A program made the position numbers and the translations under genes. A stretch of DNA of 64,000 nt from Rhizohabitans arisaemae. Lineage in GTDB: Bacteria; Actinomycetota; Actinomycetes; Streptosporangiales; Streptosporangiaceae. Positions 8,109-17,662 of the stretch are shown piece after piece. Below the pieces are notes generated by a model. The model was not told where the DNA came from, made no database searches, and saw only the letters and a list, made by a program, of their open reading frames with translations. How positions within the stretch are numbered: the stretch's first letter is position 1; each line of letters begins with the position of its first letter. The stretch spans positions 186,001-250,000 of the forward strand of contig NZ_BLRH01000014.1 in NCBI RefSeq assembly GCF_025996515.1. Direction: 5' to 3'.

Positions 8109-8825
8109 TCAGACGTTCCGCCGCATCGCCTCGGAGATCCGTTCGGCGGCGCCGACGACGGCCCCCGCGTGCAGCCGGCCCGGGGTGCGGGAGAGGCGCT
8201 CGATCGGCCCGGAGACGGAGACGGCCGCGATGACCTTGCCGCCGGACCCGCGGATGGCGGCGGAGACCGAGGCGACGCCCTGCTCCCGCTCGCCGACGCT
8301 GTGGGCCCAGCCGCGGCGCCGTACGGACGCCAGCGTCGCCGCGGTGAAGCGGGCTCCCCGCAGGCCGCGGTGGAGACGGTCGGGCTCCTCCCAGGCGAGC
8401 AGGATCTGGGCGGCGGATCCGGCGCTCATCGGCAGGGCCGAGCCGACCGGGACGGTGTCCCGGAGCCCCTGTGATCGTTCCGCGGCGGCCACGCAGACGC
8501 GTTCGTCGCCTTGACGCCGGTAGAGCTGGGCGCTTTCGCCGGTAATGTCACGTAAGTGAGTTAACACGGGGGTGGCCACCGCGAGGAGCCGGTCCTCGCC
8601 GGCGGCGGCGGACAGCTCGGCGAGACGGGGTCCGAGGATGAATCTGCCCTGCGTGTCGCGCGAGACGATGCGGTGGTGCTCCAGGGCGACCGCGAGGCGG
8701 TGGGCGGTCGGTCGGGCGAGGCCGGTGGCCTGGACGAGCTGTGCGAGGGAGGAGGGGCCGGCCTCCAGGGCGTTGAGGACCAGAACCGCCTTGTCCAGTA
8801 CGCCGACTCCGCTAGAGTTGTCCAT
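8109..8825 (-). CDS. ndgR: IclR-family transcriptional regulator NdgR
   Basis: A 238-aa IclR-type regulator. The N-terminal winged helix ([18 protein letters not shown] ... [19 protein letters not shown]) lies at about residues 6-50 and the effector domain follows. Divergent placement from leuCD is the standard actinobacterial arrangement of NdgR/LtbR, which controls leucine and other amino-acid genes. The ATG at 8825 was chosen because the frame upstream is merely antisense to leuC. The 105-bp divergent gap contains a perfect 15-bp palindrome (8841-8855) that could be its operator. Confidence 0.92.
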   Translation of the reverse strand: MDNSSGVGVLDKAVLVLNALEAGPSSLAQLVQATGLARPTAHRLAVALEHHRIVSRDTQGRFILGPRLAELSAAAGEDRLLAVATPVLTHLRDITGESAQLYRRQGDERVCVAAAERSQGLRDTVPVGSALPMSAGSAAQILLAWEEPDRLHRGLRGARFTAATLASVRRRGWAHSVGEREQGVASVSAAIRGSGGKVIAAVSVSGPIERLSRTPGRLHAGAVVGAAERISEAMRRNV

Positions 8826-8840
8826 ACCCCGATACTGCCG

Positions 8841-8855
8841 TCTCAGAGTCTGAGA
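8841..8855. promoter_or_regulatory. Palindromic operator candidate between ndgR and leuC
   Basis: TCTCAGAGTCTGAGA is a perfect inverted repeat around a central G. It lies 16 bp from the ndgR start and 75 bp from the leuC start, in the shared divergent promoter. IclR proteins typically bind such short palindromes. Assignment to NdgR is inference from position. Confidence 0.5.
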
Positions 8856-8930
8856 AGCAAACGCTATCTGAGGCGCCGATCGGAAATCTGGGAGGCACGC
8901 AAGGATGCGTGCGCACAGGAGGAGAACGAC

Positions 8931-10334
8931 ATGGGCCGCGGTACAGGCAGGACCCTCGCGGAGAAGGTCTGGGAGCAGCACGTCGTGCGGCGTGCCGAAG
9001 GTGAGCCCGACCTGCTCTATATCGACCTGCACCTCGTTCACGAGGTGACGAGCCCGCAGGCCTTCGACGGTCTGCGGATGGCGGGCCGGACCGTGCGGCG
9101 GCCCGATCTCACCATTGCCACCGAGGACCACAACGTCCCGACTGTGAACATCCTCGCGCCGATCGCCGACCCGGTGTCGCGCACCCAGGTGGAGACGCTG
9201 CGCAAGAACGCGGCGGAGTTCGGCGTCAGGCTGCACCCGATGGGTGACGCGGGGCAGGGCATCGTGCACGTGATCGGGCCCCAGCTGGGCCTGACCCAGC
9301 CCGGCATGACCGTGGTGTGTGGCGATTCTCACACCTCCACCCACGGCGCCTTCGGGGCGATCGCCTTCGGGATCGGGACCAGCGAGGTGGAGCACGTCCT
9401 GGCCACCCAGACCCTGCCGCTGTACCGGCCGAAGACGATGGCGATCGAGGTCGACGGCGCGCTGCCGTACGGAGTGACCGCCAAGGACCTGATCCTGGCG
9501 ATCATCGCCAAGATCGGCACCGGTGGCGGTCAGGGCTACATCGTGGAGTATCGCGGCGAGGCGATCCGGGCCCTGTCGATGGAGGGCCGGATGACGGTTT
9601 GCAACATGTCCATCGAGGCGGGGGCGCGAGCCGGGCTGATCGCACCGGACGAGACGACGTTTGAGTATCTGGCCGGCCGTCCGCACGCCCCCAAGGGCGC
9701 CGACTGGGACGCCGCGGTGGAGTACTGGCGTTCGCTCCGCAGCGACGACGACGCCGTCTTCGACGAGGTGGTACGGCTGGACGCCTCCACCCTCTCGCCG
9801 TTCGTCACCTGGGGCACCAACCCGGGCCAGGGGGCGCCGCTCGCCTCGTCCGTGCCCGCCCCCGAGGACTTCGCCGACCCGGCCCAGCGGTCGGCGGCCG
9901 AGCGGGCGCTCACCTACATGGATCTGCGCGCGGGCACGCCGCTGCGCGACGTGGCGATCGACACGGTCTTCGTCGGCTCGTGCACGAACGGGCGGCTGGA
10001 GGACCTGCGGGCGGCGGCGGAGATCCTGTCCGGCCGGAAGGTCGTCACCCGGACTCTGATCGTCCCCGGCTCCATGCAGGTCAAGGCGGCGGCGGAGGCC
10101 GAGGGACTGGACCAGGTGTTCAAGGCCGCCGGCGCGGAGTGGCGTGAGGCGGGCTGCTCCATGTGCCTGGGGATGAACCCCGACCAGCTCGCCCCCGGTG
10201 AGCGGAGCGCGTCCACCTCCAACCGGAACTTCGAGGGCAGGCAGGGCAAGGGTGGCCGAACCCACCTGGTGTCCCCGCAGGTGGCGGCGGCGACCGCGGT
10301 CACCGGCCGTCTCACCGCGCCCGCCGACCTCTGA
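8931..10334 (+). CDS. leuC: 3-isopropylmalate dehydratase large subunit
   Basis: A 467-aa aconitase-family subunit that, with LeuD, isomerises 2-isopropylmalate to 3-isopropylmalate in leucine synthesis. Cysteine ligands of the [4Fe-4S] cluster are visible: GSCTNGR (Cys351) and GCSMCLGMN (Cys409, Cys412). Substrate-loop motifs TEDHNVPT and [14 protein letters not shown] are also present. The length matches the family (about 465-470 aa). The start ATG at 8931 follows AGGAGG with about eight bases of spacing. leuD follows after 64 bp, so the two are very probably co-transcribed. Confidence 0.97.
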   Translation: MGRGTGRTLAEKVWEQHVVRRAEGEPDLLYIDLHLVHEVTSPQAFDGLRMAGRTVRRPDLTIATEDHNVPTVNILAPIADPVSRTQVETLRKNAAEFGVRLHPMGDAGQGIVHVIGPQLGLTQPGMTVVCGDSHTSTHGAFGAIAFGIGTSEVEHVLATQTLPLYRPKTMAIEVDGALPYGVTAKDLILAIIAKIGTGGGQGYIVEYRGEAIRALSMEGRMTVCNMSIEAGARAGLIAPDETTFEYLAGRPHAPKGADWDAAVEYWRSLRSDDDAVFDEVVRLDASTLSPFVTWGTNPGQGAPLASSVPAPEDFADPAQRSAAERALTYMDLRAGTPLRDVAIDTVFVGSCTNGRLEDLRAAAEILSGRKVVTRTLIVPGSMQVKAAAEAEGLDQVFKAAGAEWREAGCSMCLGMNPDQLAPGERSASTSNRNFEGRQGKGGRTHLVSPQVAAATAVTGRLTAPADL

Positions 10335-10398
10335 CCGTCCCGCCCATCCCCACTTCGACCCGGCGACGGGTTCGAGATCTCGCAAAGGCTGAGCACAC

Positions 10399-10986
10399 AT
10401 GGAAGCTTTCACGATCCACACCGGCAGGGCGGTGCCGCTGCGCCGGAGCAACGTCGACACCGACCAGATCATCCCGGCCGTCTGGCTGAAGCAGGTCAGC
10501 AGGACCGGCTTTGAGAAGGGGCTTTTCTCCGCATGGCGGGAGGATCCCGACTTCGTGCTGAACAACCCCGCGTACCAGGGGGCGAGCATCCTCGTCGCGG
10601 GATCCGACTTCGGTACGGGCTCCTCGCGTGAGCACGCGGTCTGGGCGCTGCAGCAGTACGGCTTCCGCGTGGTCATCGCCCCGAAGTTCGCCGATATCTT
10701 CCGTAACAACTCCACCAAGATGGGTCTGCTGCCGGTCATCCTTCCGGCGGAGGTCGTCGAGCGGCTCCAAGATGAGGCGGAGCAGGACCCGACCGCCGAG
10801 ATCACCGTCGACCTGGTGGATCGCGTGGTTCGGGCCGGAGACCTCACCGTCTCCTTTGACATCGACGACTACACCCGCTGGCGTCTGCTCGAAGGGCTGG
10901 ACGACACGGGACTGACCCTGCGTCACGCCGACGACATCGAGGTGTACGAGAATGGGCGGCAGCCATGGCTGCCGACGACTGTCTGA
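10399..10986 (+). CDS. leuD: 3-isopropylmalate dehydratase small subunit
   Basis: A 195-aa swivelling-domain subunit, partner of LeuC. Typical motifs are [18 protein letters not shown] near the N-terminus and [17 protein letters not shown] at about residues 70-86. Length and start are as in the family. It is preceded by leuC in the same direction, and a small frame overlaps its 3' end. Confidence 0.96.
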   Translation: MEAFTIHTGRAVPLRRSNVDTDQIIPAVWLKQVSRTGFEKGLFSAWREDPDFVLNNPAYQGASILVAGSDFGTGSSREHAVWALQQYGFRVVIAPKFADIFRNNSTKMGLLPVILPAEVVERLQDEAEQDPTAEITVDLVDRVVRAGDLTVSFDIDDYTRWRLLEGLDDTGLTLRHADDIEVYENGRQPWLPTTV

Positions 10987-11225
10987 CCAATGCCCAGATC
11001 GGCCCCGGGGAGAGCGCTCTCCGGGCCGACCCGCCCGCCGAGCTTGCCCGGAAGCTGCGTGACGCGCATCACCGCGTCCGGGTGCTCGCCGTACCAGATC
11101 AGGAGCGAACCCGCCTGGCCAGAAGGCTCGTGGTGATCTGCGATTTGGCAAAGCATGACTTGGATCACGCGTGCCTCAGGCTGGATTCGTTTCTCCGTGA
11201 CCTCGATATACGACACACCGAGTAG
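10965..11225 (+). CDS. Small conserved-looking protein between leuD and hup
   Basis: An 86-aa frame whose ATG lies inside the last codons of leuD (22-bp overlap, different frame). After a Pro/Ala-rich beginning it has a regular basic helix pattern ([47 protein letters not shown]). It has no membrane segment or motif with known function. The translational overlap suggests coupling to leuD. I cannot name it; I judge it coding because of its regular helical composition and position in the operon. It may alternatively be a chance frame. Confidence 0.5.
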   Translation: MAADDCLTNAQIGPGESALRADPPAELARKLRDAHHRVRVLAVPDQERTRLARRLVVICDLAKHDLDHACLRLDSFLRDLDIRHTE

Positions 11226-11307
11226 GCGAAACATTGCGTTTGGTGATTGAGTCCCGCGCGTTCGTCCCTTAATTTCATGCGCGTAAGGGAAAACAGGGGG
11301 AGCATGC

Positions 11308-11622
11308 ATGAACAAGCGTGAACTCGTCGACGCGATCTCGGGTCGAGTGGGAGATAAGAAGACTGCGAACGAGGCAGTGAACGCCATCCTCGAAACCATT
11401 CAGCACGAGGTGGCCAAAGGGGAGAAGGTGGCGATCACCGGCTTCGGGGCCTTTGAGAAGGTCCACCGGCCTGCTCGCACCGCCCGCAACCCGGCCAGCG
11501 GAGAGGCCATCAAGGTCGCTGAGAGCTGGGCGCCGAAGTTCCGGGCCGGAGCCGATTTCAAGGCGGCGGTGAACACCGCCCCGAGGAAGGCGGCGCCCAA
11601 GGCGGCGGCGAAGAAGAAATAA
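11308..11622 (+). CDS. hup: HU family nucleoid protein
   Basis: A 104-aa HU protein. MNKRELVDAISGRVGDKK starts the dimerisation helices, GFGAFEKVHRPARTARNPASG forms the DNA-binding arm, and a short Lys/Ala tail (APRKAAPKAAAKKK) ends the protein. It lacks the long histone-like tail of HupS-type proteins, so it fits HupA/HBs. The ATG at 11308 follows AGGGGGAGCATGC. A strong terminator follows at 11640. Nearby leuCD and the order match other actinobacteria. Confidence 0.96.
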   Translation: MNKRELVDAISGRVGDKKTANEAVNAILETIQHEVAKGEKVAITGFGAFEKVHRPARTARNPASGEAIKVAESWAPKFRAGADFKAAVNTAPRKAAPKAAAKKK

Positions 11623-11639
11623 CCGAATACCTCGCCAAC

Positions 11640-11681
11640 GCGCCCGGATTCCGCTCGACGCGGGTCCGGGCGCGAGTTTTT
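11640..11681 (+). terminator. Terminator of hup
   Basis: GCGCCCGGA (11640-11648) pairs with TCCGGGCGC (11665-11673), and GAGTTTTTA follows. The T-run overlaps the stop codon of the converging cold-shock-like gene. Confidence 0.85.
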
Positions 11682-11886
11682 AGCCCTGGGGGAGGGGAAA
11701 GGTCGACAGCGTGATGTAGGTGATGCGCCCCTCGGTCAGCACGATGTTGACCCGCTGGCCGAAGCGGAGCAGCCGCAGGGGACCGGCGTCGAAGGCGTCG
11801 GCGCCGAAGGGGAGCTCGGTCCCGTCGTCGAGGTAGACGCTGCCCGAGCGGGTGGCGTCGTCGAAGGTTTTCACGGTGGCCTGCAC
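11680..11886 (-). CDS. Cold-shock-domain-like small protein
   Basis: A 68-aa single beta-barrel-like domain. MQATVKTFDDATRSGSVYLDDG resembles the first strands of CspA-type proteins (G-x-V-K-x-F...G-x-G-x-I), followed by LPFGADAFDAG and RFGQRVNIVL. The canonical RNP motifs (KGFGFI, VFVHF) are not intact, so it is a divergent actinobacterial relative rather than a true Csp. The start is GTG at 11886. It converges on hup and its stop overlaps the hup terminator. Nucleic-acid binding is likely but inferred. Confidence 0.7.
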   Translation of the reverse strand: MQATVKTFDDATRSGSVYLDDGTELPFGADAFDAGPLRLLRFGQRVNIVLTEGRITYITLSTFPLPQG

Positions 11887-11935
11887 GCCCTGAGCGTAAC
11901 AACTCGCCCGGGGCTTCCCCAGCCGGCCGCGGCCG

Positions 11936-12568
11936 TCAGGCCATCAGGGTCGCGGCGACCTCCGCGGTGCGCGGGCCGAGGCCGAGGGCGAGCGCCGACC
12001 GCAGGTCGGCCTCGGTGTCGACGTCCCGCCGGACCGAGGAGACGCCGGGGAGCAGGAGCTCCTTCGCCCCGGCGTCCAGGTGCCGGTCGCGGGAGGCTCC
12101 GCCGAACCGCGGTTCGAACGGGACCCCGGGGCGGACCGCGTAGAGGGTGGTCCCCGTCCCCGCCGCGTCGGGGAGAAAGGACTCGTCGAACCCGTCGGCC
12201 GCGTCCAGGACCCGGGTGAGTTCGCCGGGGCGCACGGCGGGCAGATCCGCCTGCATGGCGGCGACCCCCGAGCCGGGCGCCAGCCGCAGCGCCTCGGCCG
12301 CCCCGTGGCGGAGCGCGGGGTTGAGGCCGGCGTCGGGCTCGTCCCGGACGACCAGGGCGCCGAGTTCGACGAGCGGCGGCGCGGCCACCGGGTCGTCGGT
12401 GACCACGATCAGCCGTTCGACGCGCGGACAGGCGAGCGCCGCCGCGACCGTGTCCAGCGCGATGGCGAGGGCGAGACGTTCCCGGGCGGGTCCGGCGAAG
12501 ACGGCGAGCCGGGACTTGGCCGCGGGCAGGGTCTTGACGGGGACCACGATCGACCATCGGGTGCTCAC
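11936..12568 (-). CDS. cofC: 2-phospho-L-lactate/phosphoenolpyruvate guanylyltransferase (F420 synthesis)
   Basis: A 210-aa nucleotidyltransferase (CofC/FbiD). It couples GTP to 2-phospholactate or, in actinobacteria, phosphoenolpyruvate to start coenzyme F420 assembly. The N-terminus WSIVVPVKTLPAAKSRLA is the diagnostic nucleotide-binding strand and loop; VAAMQADLPAVRPGEL contains the metal-binding Asp region. The GTG at 12568 gives the family length; the upstream extension of the frame is not family-like. It is divergent from plsC. The other F420 genes are not in the window. Confidence 0.9.
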   Translation of the reverse strand: MSTRWSIVVPVKTLPAAKSRLAVFAGPARERLALAIALDTVAAALACPRVERLIVVTDDPVAAPPLVELGALVVRDEPDAGLNPALRHGAAEALRLAPGSGVAAMQADLPAVRPGELTRVLDAADGFDESFLPDAAGTGTTLYAVRPGVPFEPRFGGASRDRHLDAGAKELLLPGVSSVRRDVDTEADLRSALALGLGPRTAEVAATLMA

Positions 12569-12688
12569 GGCCGGGTCTCCTCGTGGTTCAGCTGGTCTGT
12601 CGCGTGCATACCCTAAGAATCTCGCCTCGACACTGTGCGGCGGTAACCGGGACACTAGCCAGGCAGGCCTGGACAGGAGGATGTTTCG

Positions 12689-13408
12689 ATGAGTCGCCGC
12701 GGACGACCGCCCTTACCGTGGGAAGCCCTAGCCGTAGGGATCTTGAAGCCGTTGCTGCTGGCCTTGGTCAAGCGGGACTGGCGGGGCAGGGGAAATCTCC
12801 CTCGGGAGGAGGGTGTCATCCTGGCGGTCAACCACATCTCGACGATCGACCCGCTGCTCCTCGCCCACTTCGTCTACAAGTCCGGGCGCTGGCCGGTCTA
12901 CCTCGCCAAGGACGGCGTCTTCAAGGTGAAGGGGCTCGGGTACGCGCTCCGCAGGCTCCGGCAGATCCCGGTGTACCGGGGGAGCGGGGACGCGGCGCTC
13001 TCGCTCCGCGAGGCCGAGCAGGGGCTGAAGAACGGCGCGTGCGTCATCGTGTACCCGGAGGGGACCTGTACCCGCGACCCGGACCTGTGGCCGATGACGG
13101 GGAAGACGGGCGTGGCGCGGCTCGCGCTCAAGACCGGCGCCAAGGTGATCCCGATCGCCCAGTGGGGGGCGCAGGATCTGCTCCCGTACCGGAAGAAGAA
13201 GCTGAGCCTGTTCCCGCGGAAGACGTTCCGGGTGCTGGCCGGCCCTCCCGTCGACCTCTCGGCGTACCAGGACAAGCCGCTGCGCGGGTCGACCCTGCGC
13301 GACGCCACCGCCGACATCATGGGCGCCGTCACCGAGCAGCTCGCCGAGCTGCGCCGGGAGAAGGCGCCGGAGCTCCCGTACGACGCCCGCCCGGCGGTCG
13401 ATTCATGA
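12689..13408 (+). CDS. 1-acyl-sn-glycerol-3-phosphate acyltransferase (PlsC-like)
   Basis: A 239-aa membrane-associated acyltransferase that makes phosphatidate or a related acyl ester. The HX4D motif is seen in NHISTIDPL (about residue 50), the substrate-binding FPEGT-like motif as VYPEGTCTRDP (about residue 121), and GKTGVARLALKTGAKVIP follows. ATG at 12689 follows AGGAGG. It lies immediately upstream of gpsA, so phosphatidate synthesis genes are clustered; this order is conserved in actinobacteria. Confidence 0.92.
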   Translation: MSRRGRPPLPWEALAVGILKPLLLALVKRDWRGRGNLPREEGVILAVNHISTIDPLLLAHFVYKSGRWPVYLAKDGVFKVKGLGYALRRLRQIPVYRGSGDAALSLREAEQGLKNGACVIVYPEGTCTRDPDLWPMTGKTGVARLALKTGAKVIPIAQWGAQDLLPYRKKKLSLFPRKTFRVLAGPPVDLSAYQDKPLRGSTLRDATADIMGAVTEQLAELRREKAPELPYDARPAVDS

Positions 13409-13510
13409 CATCAGGTGAAAGTTGCTGGGTAGATCAGTCGAGGTATGGGTGCACATCGTGAGGGGTACGGCGACGATGCCGGAAGAAGCCAAGTCCGCGG
13501 AGCGGCCCCG

Positions 13511-14518
13511 GTGAACACCGCCGCCGTATTCGGAACGGGATCGTGGGGGACGACGTTCGCGATGGTCCTCGCCGACGCGGGGACCCCCACGAGGCTGTGG
13601 GGGCGGCGGCAGGAGGTCGTCGACGCGATCAATCTGCGACGGGAGAACCCCGACTACCTCCCCGGGGTCACCCTGCCGCCGGGGATCGTCGCCACCGTCG
13701 ACCCCGCGGAGGCGCTGGCGGGCGCCGGGTTCGTGGTGCTCGCCGTCCCGTCCCAGACCCTGCGCCGCAATCTCGCCGCGTGGAAGCCCCACATTCCCCG
13801 GGACGCGCTGCTGGTGAGCCTGATGAAGGGCATCGAGCTCGGTACCTGCAAGCGGATGAGCGAGGTCATCTGTGAGGTGGCCGAGGTCCCGCCGGGCCGG
13901 GTCGCGGTGGTCTCCGGCCCGAACCTGGCACCGGAGATCGCCCATCGCCAGCCCGCGGCCACCGTGGTGGCCTGTACCGACCGGGACGCGGCGGAGCGGC
14001 TCCAGGAGGCCTGCCACACCCCGTGGTTCCGCGCGTACACCAACCCCGACGTGGTGGGGGTGGAGCTCGGCGGAGCCGTGAAGAACGTCATCGCGCTCGC
14101 CGTGGGGGTGGCGGTGGGCATGGGTTTGGGGGACAACGCCCGGGCCATGCTGATGACCCGGGGGCTCGCCGAGATCGCCCGGCTCGGCGCGGCGCTCGGC
14201 GCGGATCCGCATACGTTCGCGGGGCTGGCCGGGATGGGCGATCTGATGGCGTCCTGCGCCTCACCGCTTGCACGAAACCGCACGTTTGGGGAGAACCTGG
14301 GTAAGGGCATGACTCTCCGGGAAGTGATCGCGGCAACCAGGCAGACCGCGGAAGGTGTCAAATCCTGCGTGTCCGTACTGGAGCTATCGAAAAAGCACGA
14401 CGTGGAGATGCCCATCACCGAGGTCGTGGTGGGTGTGGTCCACGATGAGATGACACCGCGTGAGGCCGCGGCGTTGCTGATGTCGCGGTCTCCCAAACCG
14501 GAACGGTACGGCGTGTGA
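13511..14518 (+). CDS. gpsA: Glycerol-3-phosphate dehydrogenase [NAD(P)+]
   Basis: A 335-aa cytosolic enzyme reducing dihydroxyacetone phosphate to sn-glycerol-3-phosphate for phospholipids. The N-terminal Rossmann motif is [21 protein letters not shown]. The catalytic Lys lies in [23 protein letters not shown], and [12 protein letters not shown] is the family signature. GTG at 13511 gives the normal length (an in-frame ATG at 13445 would add 22 non-family residues). Its stop overlaps the next gene by 4 bp. Confidence 0.93.
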   Translation: MNTAAVFGTGSWGTTFAMVLADAGTPTRLWGRRQEVVDAINLRRENPDYLPGVTLPPGIVATVDPAEALAGAGFVVLAVPSQTLRRNLAAWKPHIPRDALLVSLMKGIELGTCKRMSEVICEVAEVPPGRVAVVSGPNLAPEIAHRQPAATVVACTDRDAAERLQEACHTPWFRAYTNPDVVGVELGGAVKNVIALAVGVAVGMGLGDNARAMLMTRGLAEIARLGAALGADPHTFAGLAGMGDLMASCASPLARNRTFGENLGKGMTLREVIAATRQTAEGVKSCVSVLELSKKHDVEMPITEVVVGVVHDEMTPREAAALLMSRSPKPERYGV

Positions 14519-15762
14519 CAAACTCTCGGCGTTTGCGCAGGAGACAGGGCGAGAACACCCGCGCGGTCCACCTGCCACCCCCTCCCCGGCCGACGCAGAC
14601 CCCCGTGGGGCTTCCCATCTGGCGAACCGCGGCCTGGAGTTTCGAGGACTCCCAGGAGTACGCGGACGTCTTGGGCGACAAGGTCCCCGGCTACTCCTAC
14701 AGCAGAGTCGACAATCCGACGGTCGCCGCGTTCGCGAGCGGGGTCGCCTCCCTGGAGGGCGCCGCCGCTCCCGAGGACGTCGCCGGCGAGGCGTTCGCCT
14801 CGGGCATGGCGGCGATCAACGCGGTCTTCACCACCTTCCTGCGGACCGGGACGCACGTGCTCGCCCCGGCGCCGGTCTTCGGGGGGACCTACTCCCTCCT
14901 GGTCAACGTGTTCCGCAGGTTCGGGGTCGAGGTCGACTTCGTGGACTTCACCGACCTGGGCCGCGTCCGGGCCAGCGTGCGGCCCAACACGAAGATCCTG
15001 TTCGCGGAGACCCTCGCCAACCCCACGATGGCCGTCGCCGACCTGCGCGGCCTCTACCGGGTGGCCCGGGAGGCCGGGGCGCTGCTGGTGGTGGACTCCA
15101 CCTTCGCCACCCCGGTGGTCTGCCGTCCGCTGGAGCACGGGGCCGACCTGGTGGTCCACTCGGCTACCAAGTACCTCGGGGGCCATTCCGACTGCACCGG
15201 CGGCGTTGTGGTGGGCCGTCCCGACCTAATGGCAAAAATCCGAAATGTCAGGATCGATACGGGAGGTGTGCTCTCGCCGGACGACGCGTTCCTGCTCCGG
15301 CGCGGGCTGGAGACACTGTCGCTGCGGGTGCGCAGGCACTGCGCCACCGCCATGGTCTTCGCCGCAGCGGTCGCCAAACACCCGGCCGTCCGCCGGGTCG
15401 ACTACCCCGGGCTCCCCGATCACCCCGGGCACCAGCTGGCCCGGCGGCTCTTCGACTCCGGACCCGAGGGGACCCGGTACGGCGCCTGCGTGACGATCAC
15501 TCCGCACGGGGGTTTCGAGGCCGGGGTCGCGCTCGCGGACGCCGTCCGGGTGGCCCGGGTCGCCACCTCCCTGGGCGGTACCCACACCCTGGTCAGCCAT
15601 GTGGCGTCCACCACGCACCGCCAGCTCGACCACGCGGCGCTGACCGCCTCGGGCATCGACGCGGGAGCCGTGCGGTTCTCCATCGGCCTGGAGGACGCCG
15701 AGGACCTCATCGTGGACGTCACCAAAGCCCTCGACGTCGCCCGGGCGCGGGGTAAAGCTTGA
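14515..15762 (+). CDS. PLP-dependent trans-sulfuration family enzyme (Cys/Met metabolism)
   Basis: A 415-aa enzyme of the cystathionine gamma-synthase/gamma-lyase/methionine gamma-lyase fold. The PLP lysine is Lys219 in [32 protein letters not shown] and the ending motif [17 protein letters not shown] are typical. The substrate-binding [12 protein letters not shown] near residue 65 is also present. The exact reaction (cystathionine or methionine gamma-lyase) cannot be settled from motifs. The start GTG overlaps gpsA by 4 bp (GTGTGA), so translational coupling is likely. Confidence 0.9.
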   Translation: MTNSRRLRRRQGENTRAVHLPPPPRPTQTPVGLPIWRTAAWSFEDSQEYADVLGDKVPGYSYSRVDNPTVAAFASGVASLEGAAAPEDVAGEAFASGMAAINAVFTTFLRTGTHVLAPAPVFGGTYSLLVNVFRRFGVEVDFVDFTDLGRVRASVRPNTKILFAETLANPTMAVADLRGLYRVAREAGALLVVDSTFATPVVCRPLEHGADLVVHSATKYLGGHSDCTGGVVVGRPDLMAKIRNVRIDTGGVLSPDDAFLLRRGLETLSLRVRRHCATAMVFAAAVAKHPAVRRVDYPGLPDHPGHQLARRLFDSGPEGTRYGACVTITPHGGFEAGVALADAVRVARVATSLGGTHTLVSHVASTTHRQLDHAALTASGIDAGAVRFSIGLEDAEDLIVDVTKALDVARARGKA

Positions 15763-15793
15763 TCACCGCACCGGGGCGGTAGATTCGTGCACC

Positions 15794-16900
15794 ATGGAAG
15801 TACAGCGTGAACCAGTTCGAGTGGCCGTGATCTTCGGGGGCCGTAGCTCGGAGCACGCGGTGTCCTGCCTCGGGGCCGGCAGCGTGCTGAAGGTGATCGA
15901 CCGGGCGAAGTACGACGTCGTGCCGATCGGTATCGCCAAGGACGGGCGATGGGTCCTCGCCTCCGAGGGGCAGCGCTACGAGCTGGAGGGGACGGTCCTG
16001 CCGACCGTGGACGAGGCCGGGGCCGAGCTCGCCCTGCCGTCGACGCCGGGCGGGCTGACCGTTCTCACCCCGGGAAGTCCACCGCGCGTCCTCACCAAGG
16101 TCGACGTCGTGTTCCCGGTGATGCACGGGCCGTTCGGCGAGGACGGCACGATTCAGGGCCTGCTGGAGATGGCCGGCATCCGCTATGTCGGCTCAGGGGT
16201 GCTGGCGAGCGCGGTCGGCATGGACAAGGCCTTCATGAAGATGGTCCTGGCGCAGGCGGGGCTGCCGGTCGGCCCGCACCTCGTGGTCTCCGAGCGCGCC
16301 TGGCGGCTGGAGCGCAAACGGGTCGTCGACGACGTCGACGAGCTCGGGTACCCGGTGTTCGTGAAGCCCGCGCGGGCCGGGTCCAGCCAGGGCATCTCCA
16401 AGGCGCGGGACCGCGGCGAGCTGGAGGCCGCCGTCGAGCACGCCAGGGAGCACGACCCCAAGGTGCTCATCGAGAAGGCGATCGTGGGCCGGGAGATCGA
16501 GTGCGCGGTCCTGGAGTCGCTCGGGGACGACCCGCCGGAGACCTCGATCCCCGGTGAGGTGCTGGTCGGCGGGGATCACGAGTTCTACGACTTCGACGCG
16601 AAGTACATCGGCGAGGACATGACCCTGGTGGCCCCCGCGGACATCCCGGCGGAGGTGGCCGAACAGGTCCGGGGGATGGCGGCGCGGGCCTTTGCGGCGC
16701 TTGGCTGCGAAGGCCTGTCCCGGGTGGACTTCTTCTACACCGACTCGGGGGAGCTGATCCTCAACGAGATCAACACCATGCCCGGGTTCACCGACGCCTC
16801 GATCGCGCCGCAGCTGTGGGCGGCCTCCGGCCTGCCGTACCCCGATCTGGTGGATCGGCTGATCCAGCTGGCGCTGGACCGTCCCAGCGGGCTGCGTTAG
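15794..16900 (+). CDS. ddl: D-alanine--D-alanine ligase
   Basis: A 368-aa ATP-grasp ligase that makes D-Ala-D-Ala for peptidoglycan. The N-terminal VAVIFGGRSSEHAVSCLGAGSV, HGPFGEDGTIQGLLEMAGI, ATP-binding VFVKPARAGSSQGISK and the metal-binding end LILNEINTMPGFT are all in place. The length fits the long DdlA type. ATG at 15794. Its stop overlaps the converging DUF3515 stop by 3 bp. I see no signature marking it as a D-Ala-D-Lac ligase. Confidence 0.95.
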   Translation: MEVQREPVRVAVIFGGRSSEHAVSCLGAGSVLKVIDRAKYDVVPIGIAKDGRWVLASEGQRYELEGTVLPTVDEAGAELALPSTPGGLTVLTPGSPPRVLTKVDVVFPVMHGPFGEDGTIQGLLEMAGIRYVGSGVLASAVGMDKAFMKMVLAQAGLPVGPHLVVSERAWRLERKRVVDDVDELGYPVFVKPARAGSSQGISKARDRGELEAAVEHAREHDPKVLIEKAIVGREIECAVLESLGDDPPETSIPGEVLVGGDHEFYDFDAKYIGEDMTLVAPADIPAEVAEQVRGMAARAFAALGCEGLSRVDFFYTDSGELILNEINTMPGFTDASIAPQLWAASGLPYPDLVDRLIQLALDRPSGLR

Positions 16901-17355
16901 GCCGGTGGGGGCACGGCGGCCTTGATCGGCCCCGCGAGGTCGACGAGGATCTCGCCGGCCGGATAGGTCGTCGAGACGGTCAGTTCGACGTAGGCGACCC
17001 GCCCGATCGCGGTGTACAGGGTCGGGCGGTCGCTGAACCAGGAGACCCCGTCGATCTCGGAGACGTGGTCGGTGGGGCGCATGGCGGCCGGGCGGGGCAC
17101 CCCGCAGCGCAGCGCGATGGTGGGGGAGCCCCAGACCGTGACGTACGGCGAGGGCGGGCTGGTCTCGACCCGTGCCTGGCCGAGCAGGGTGCGGGGCAGC
17201 CGGTCGTGCAGGGCCGCGCAGGCCGCCGCGGCCGCACCCTCCGGTACCGGCGGGGCCACCTGGACGGGGCCGCCGCATCCGGCGAGGAGGAGTACGGCCG
17301 CGGCGAACGGCGTGATCGGGAACCGCCGGCGACCGGCTGTTCGTAAAGTGGTCAT
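16897..17355 (-). CDS. DUF3515 lipoprotein
   Basis: A 152-aa actinobacterial DUF3515 protein. The N-terminal signal peptide ends in a lipobox, LLLAGC, with Cys27 the predicted lipidated residue. The mature part has the family pattern: VTVWGSPTIALRCGVPRP, then DGVSWFSDRPTLYTAIGR, and ELTVSTTYPAGEILVDL. Its function is unknown in the family. The ATG at 17355 was chosen over a TTG upstream that would overlap the next gene. The gene is located 3' to 3' against ddl and behind the AsnC-type gene. Confidence 0.88.
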   Translation of the reverse strand: MTTLRTAGRRRFPITPFAAAVLLLAGCGGPVQVAPPVPEGAAAAACAALHDRLPRTLLGQARVETSPPSPYVTVWGSPTIALRCGVPRPAAMRPTDHVSEIDGVSWFSDRPTLYTAIGRVAYVELTVSTTYPAGEILVDLAGPIKAAVPPPA

Positions 17356-17360
17356 AACTC

Positions 17361-17594
17361 TCAAATATGAACAATCGGGCAGGTTAAGGTTCGGGTGATC
17401 CCCGCGACGGACTGGATCTGGGCGACCACGAGTCGGCCGAGTTCGTCCACGTTGAGGGCCTGCGCTCGAACAATGACATCGTAAGGGCCGGTGACGTCCT
17501 CGGCCTGTGTGACGCCCGGGATCGCGGAGATCTCCGTGGCGACGTTGGCCGCCTTACCGACCTCGGTCTGGATGAGGATGTAGGCGTGCACCAT
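17361..17594 (-). CDS. Lrp/AsnC ligand-binding (RAM) domain protein
   Basis: A 77-aa stand-alone RAM/AsnC_trans_reg domain with no DNA-binding helix. MVHAYILIQTEVGKAANVA begins the beta-alpha-beta fold, and GPYDVIVRAQALNVDELGR is typical of the ligand face. Such single-domain proteins are widespread in actinobacteria and may sense amino acids or dimerise with full-length Lrp regulators; the role is inferred. ATG at 17594 follows GGGAGGACACC. It is divergent from thiL, 68 bp away. Confidence 0.88.
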   Translation of the reverse strand: MVHAYILIQTEVGKAANVATEISAIPGVTQAEDVTGPYDVIVRAQALNVDELGRLVVAQIQSVAGITRTLTCPIVHI

Positions 17595-17662
17595 GGTGTC
17601 CTCCCTTTCGTGCCCGTTCGGCTGGTTCACCGTACTCTTGATCGCAAGAAGGAGGTCCTGCC

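Noticed and set aside
8826-10862. N-terminal extension of the ndgR frame antisense to leuC
   Set aside because: NdgR begins at ATG 8825; upstream residues are an antisense reading of leuC.
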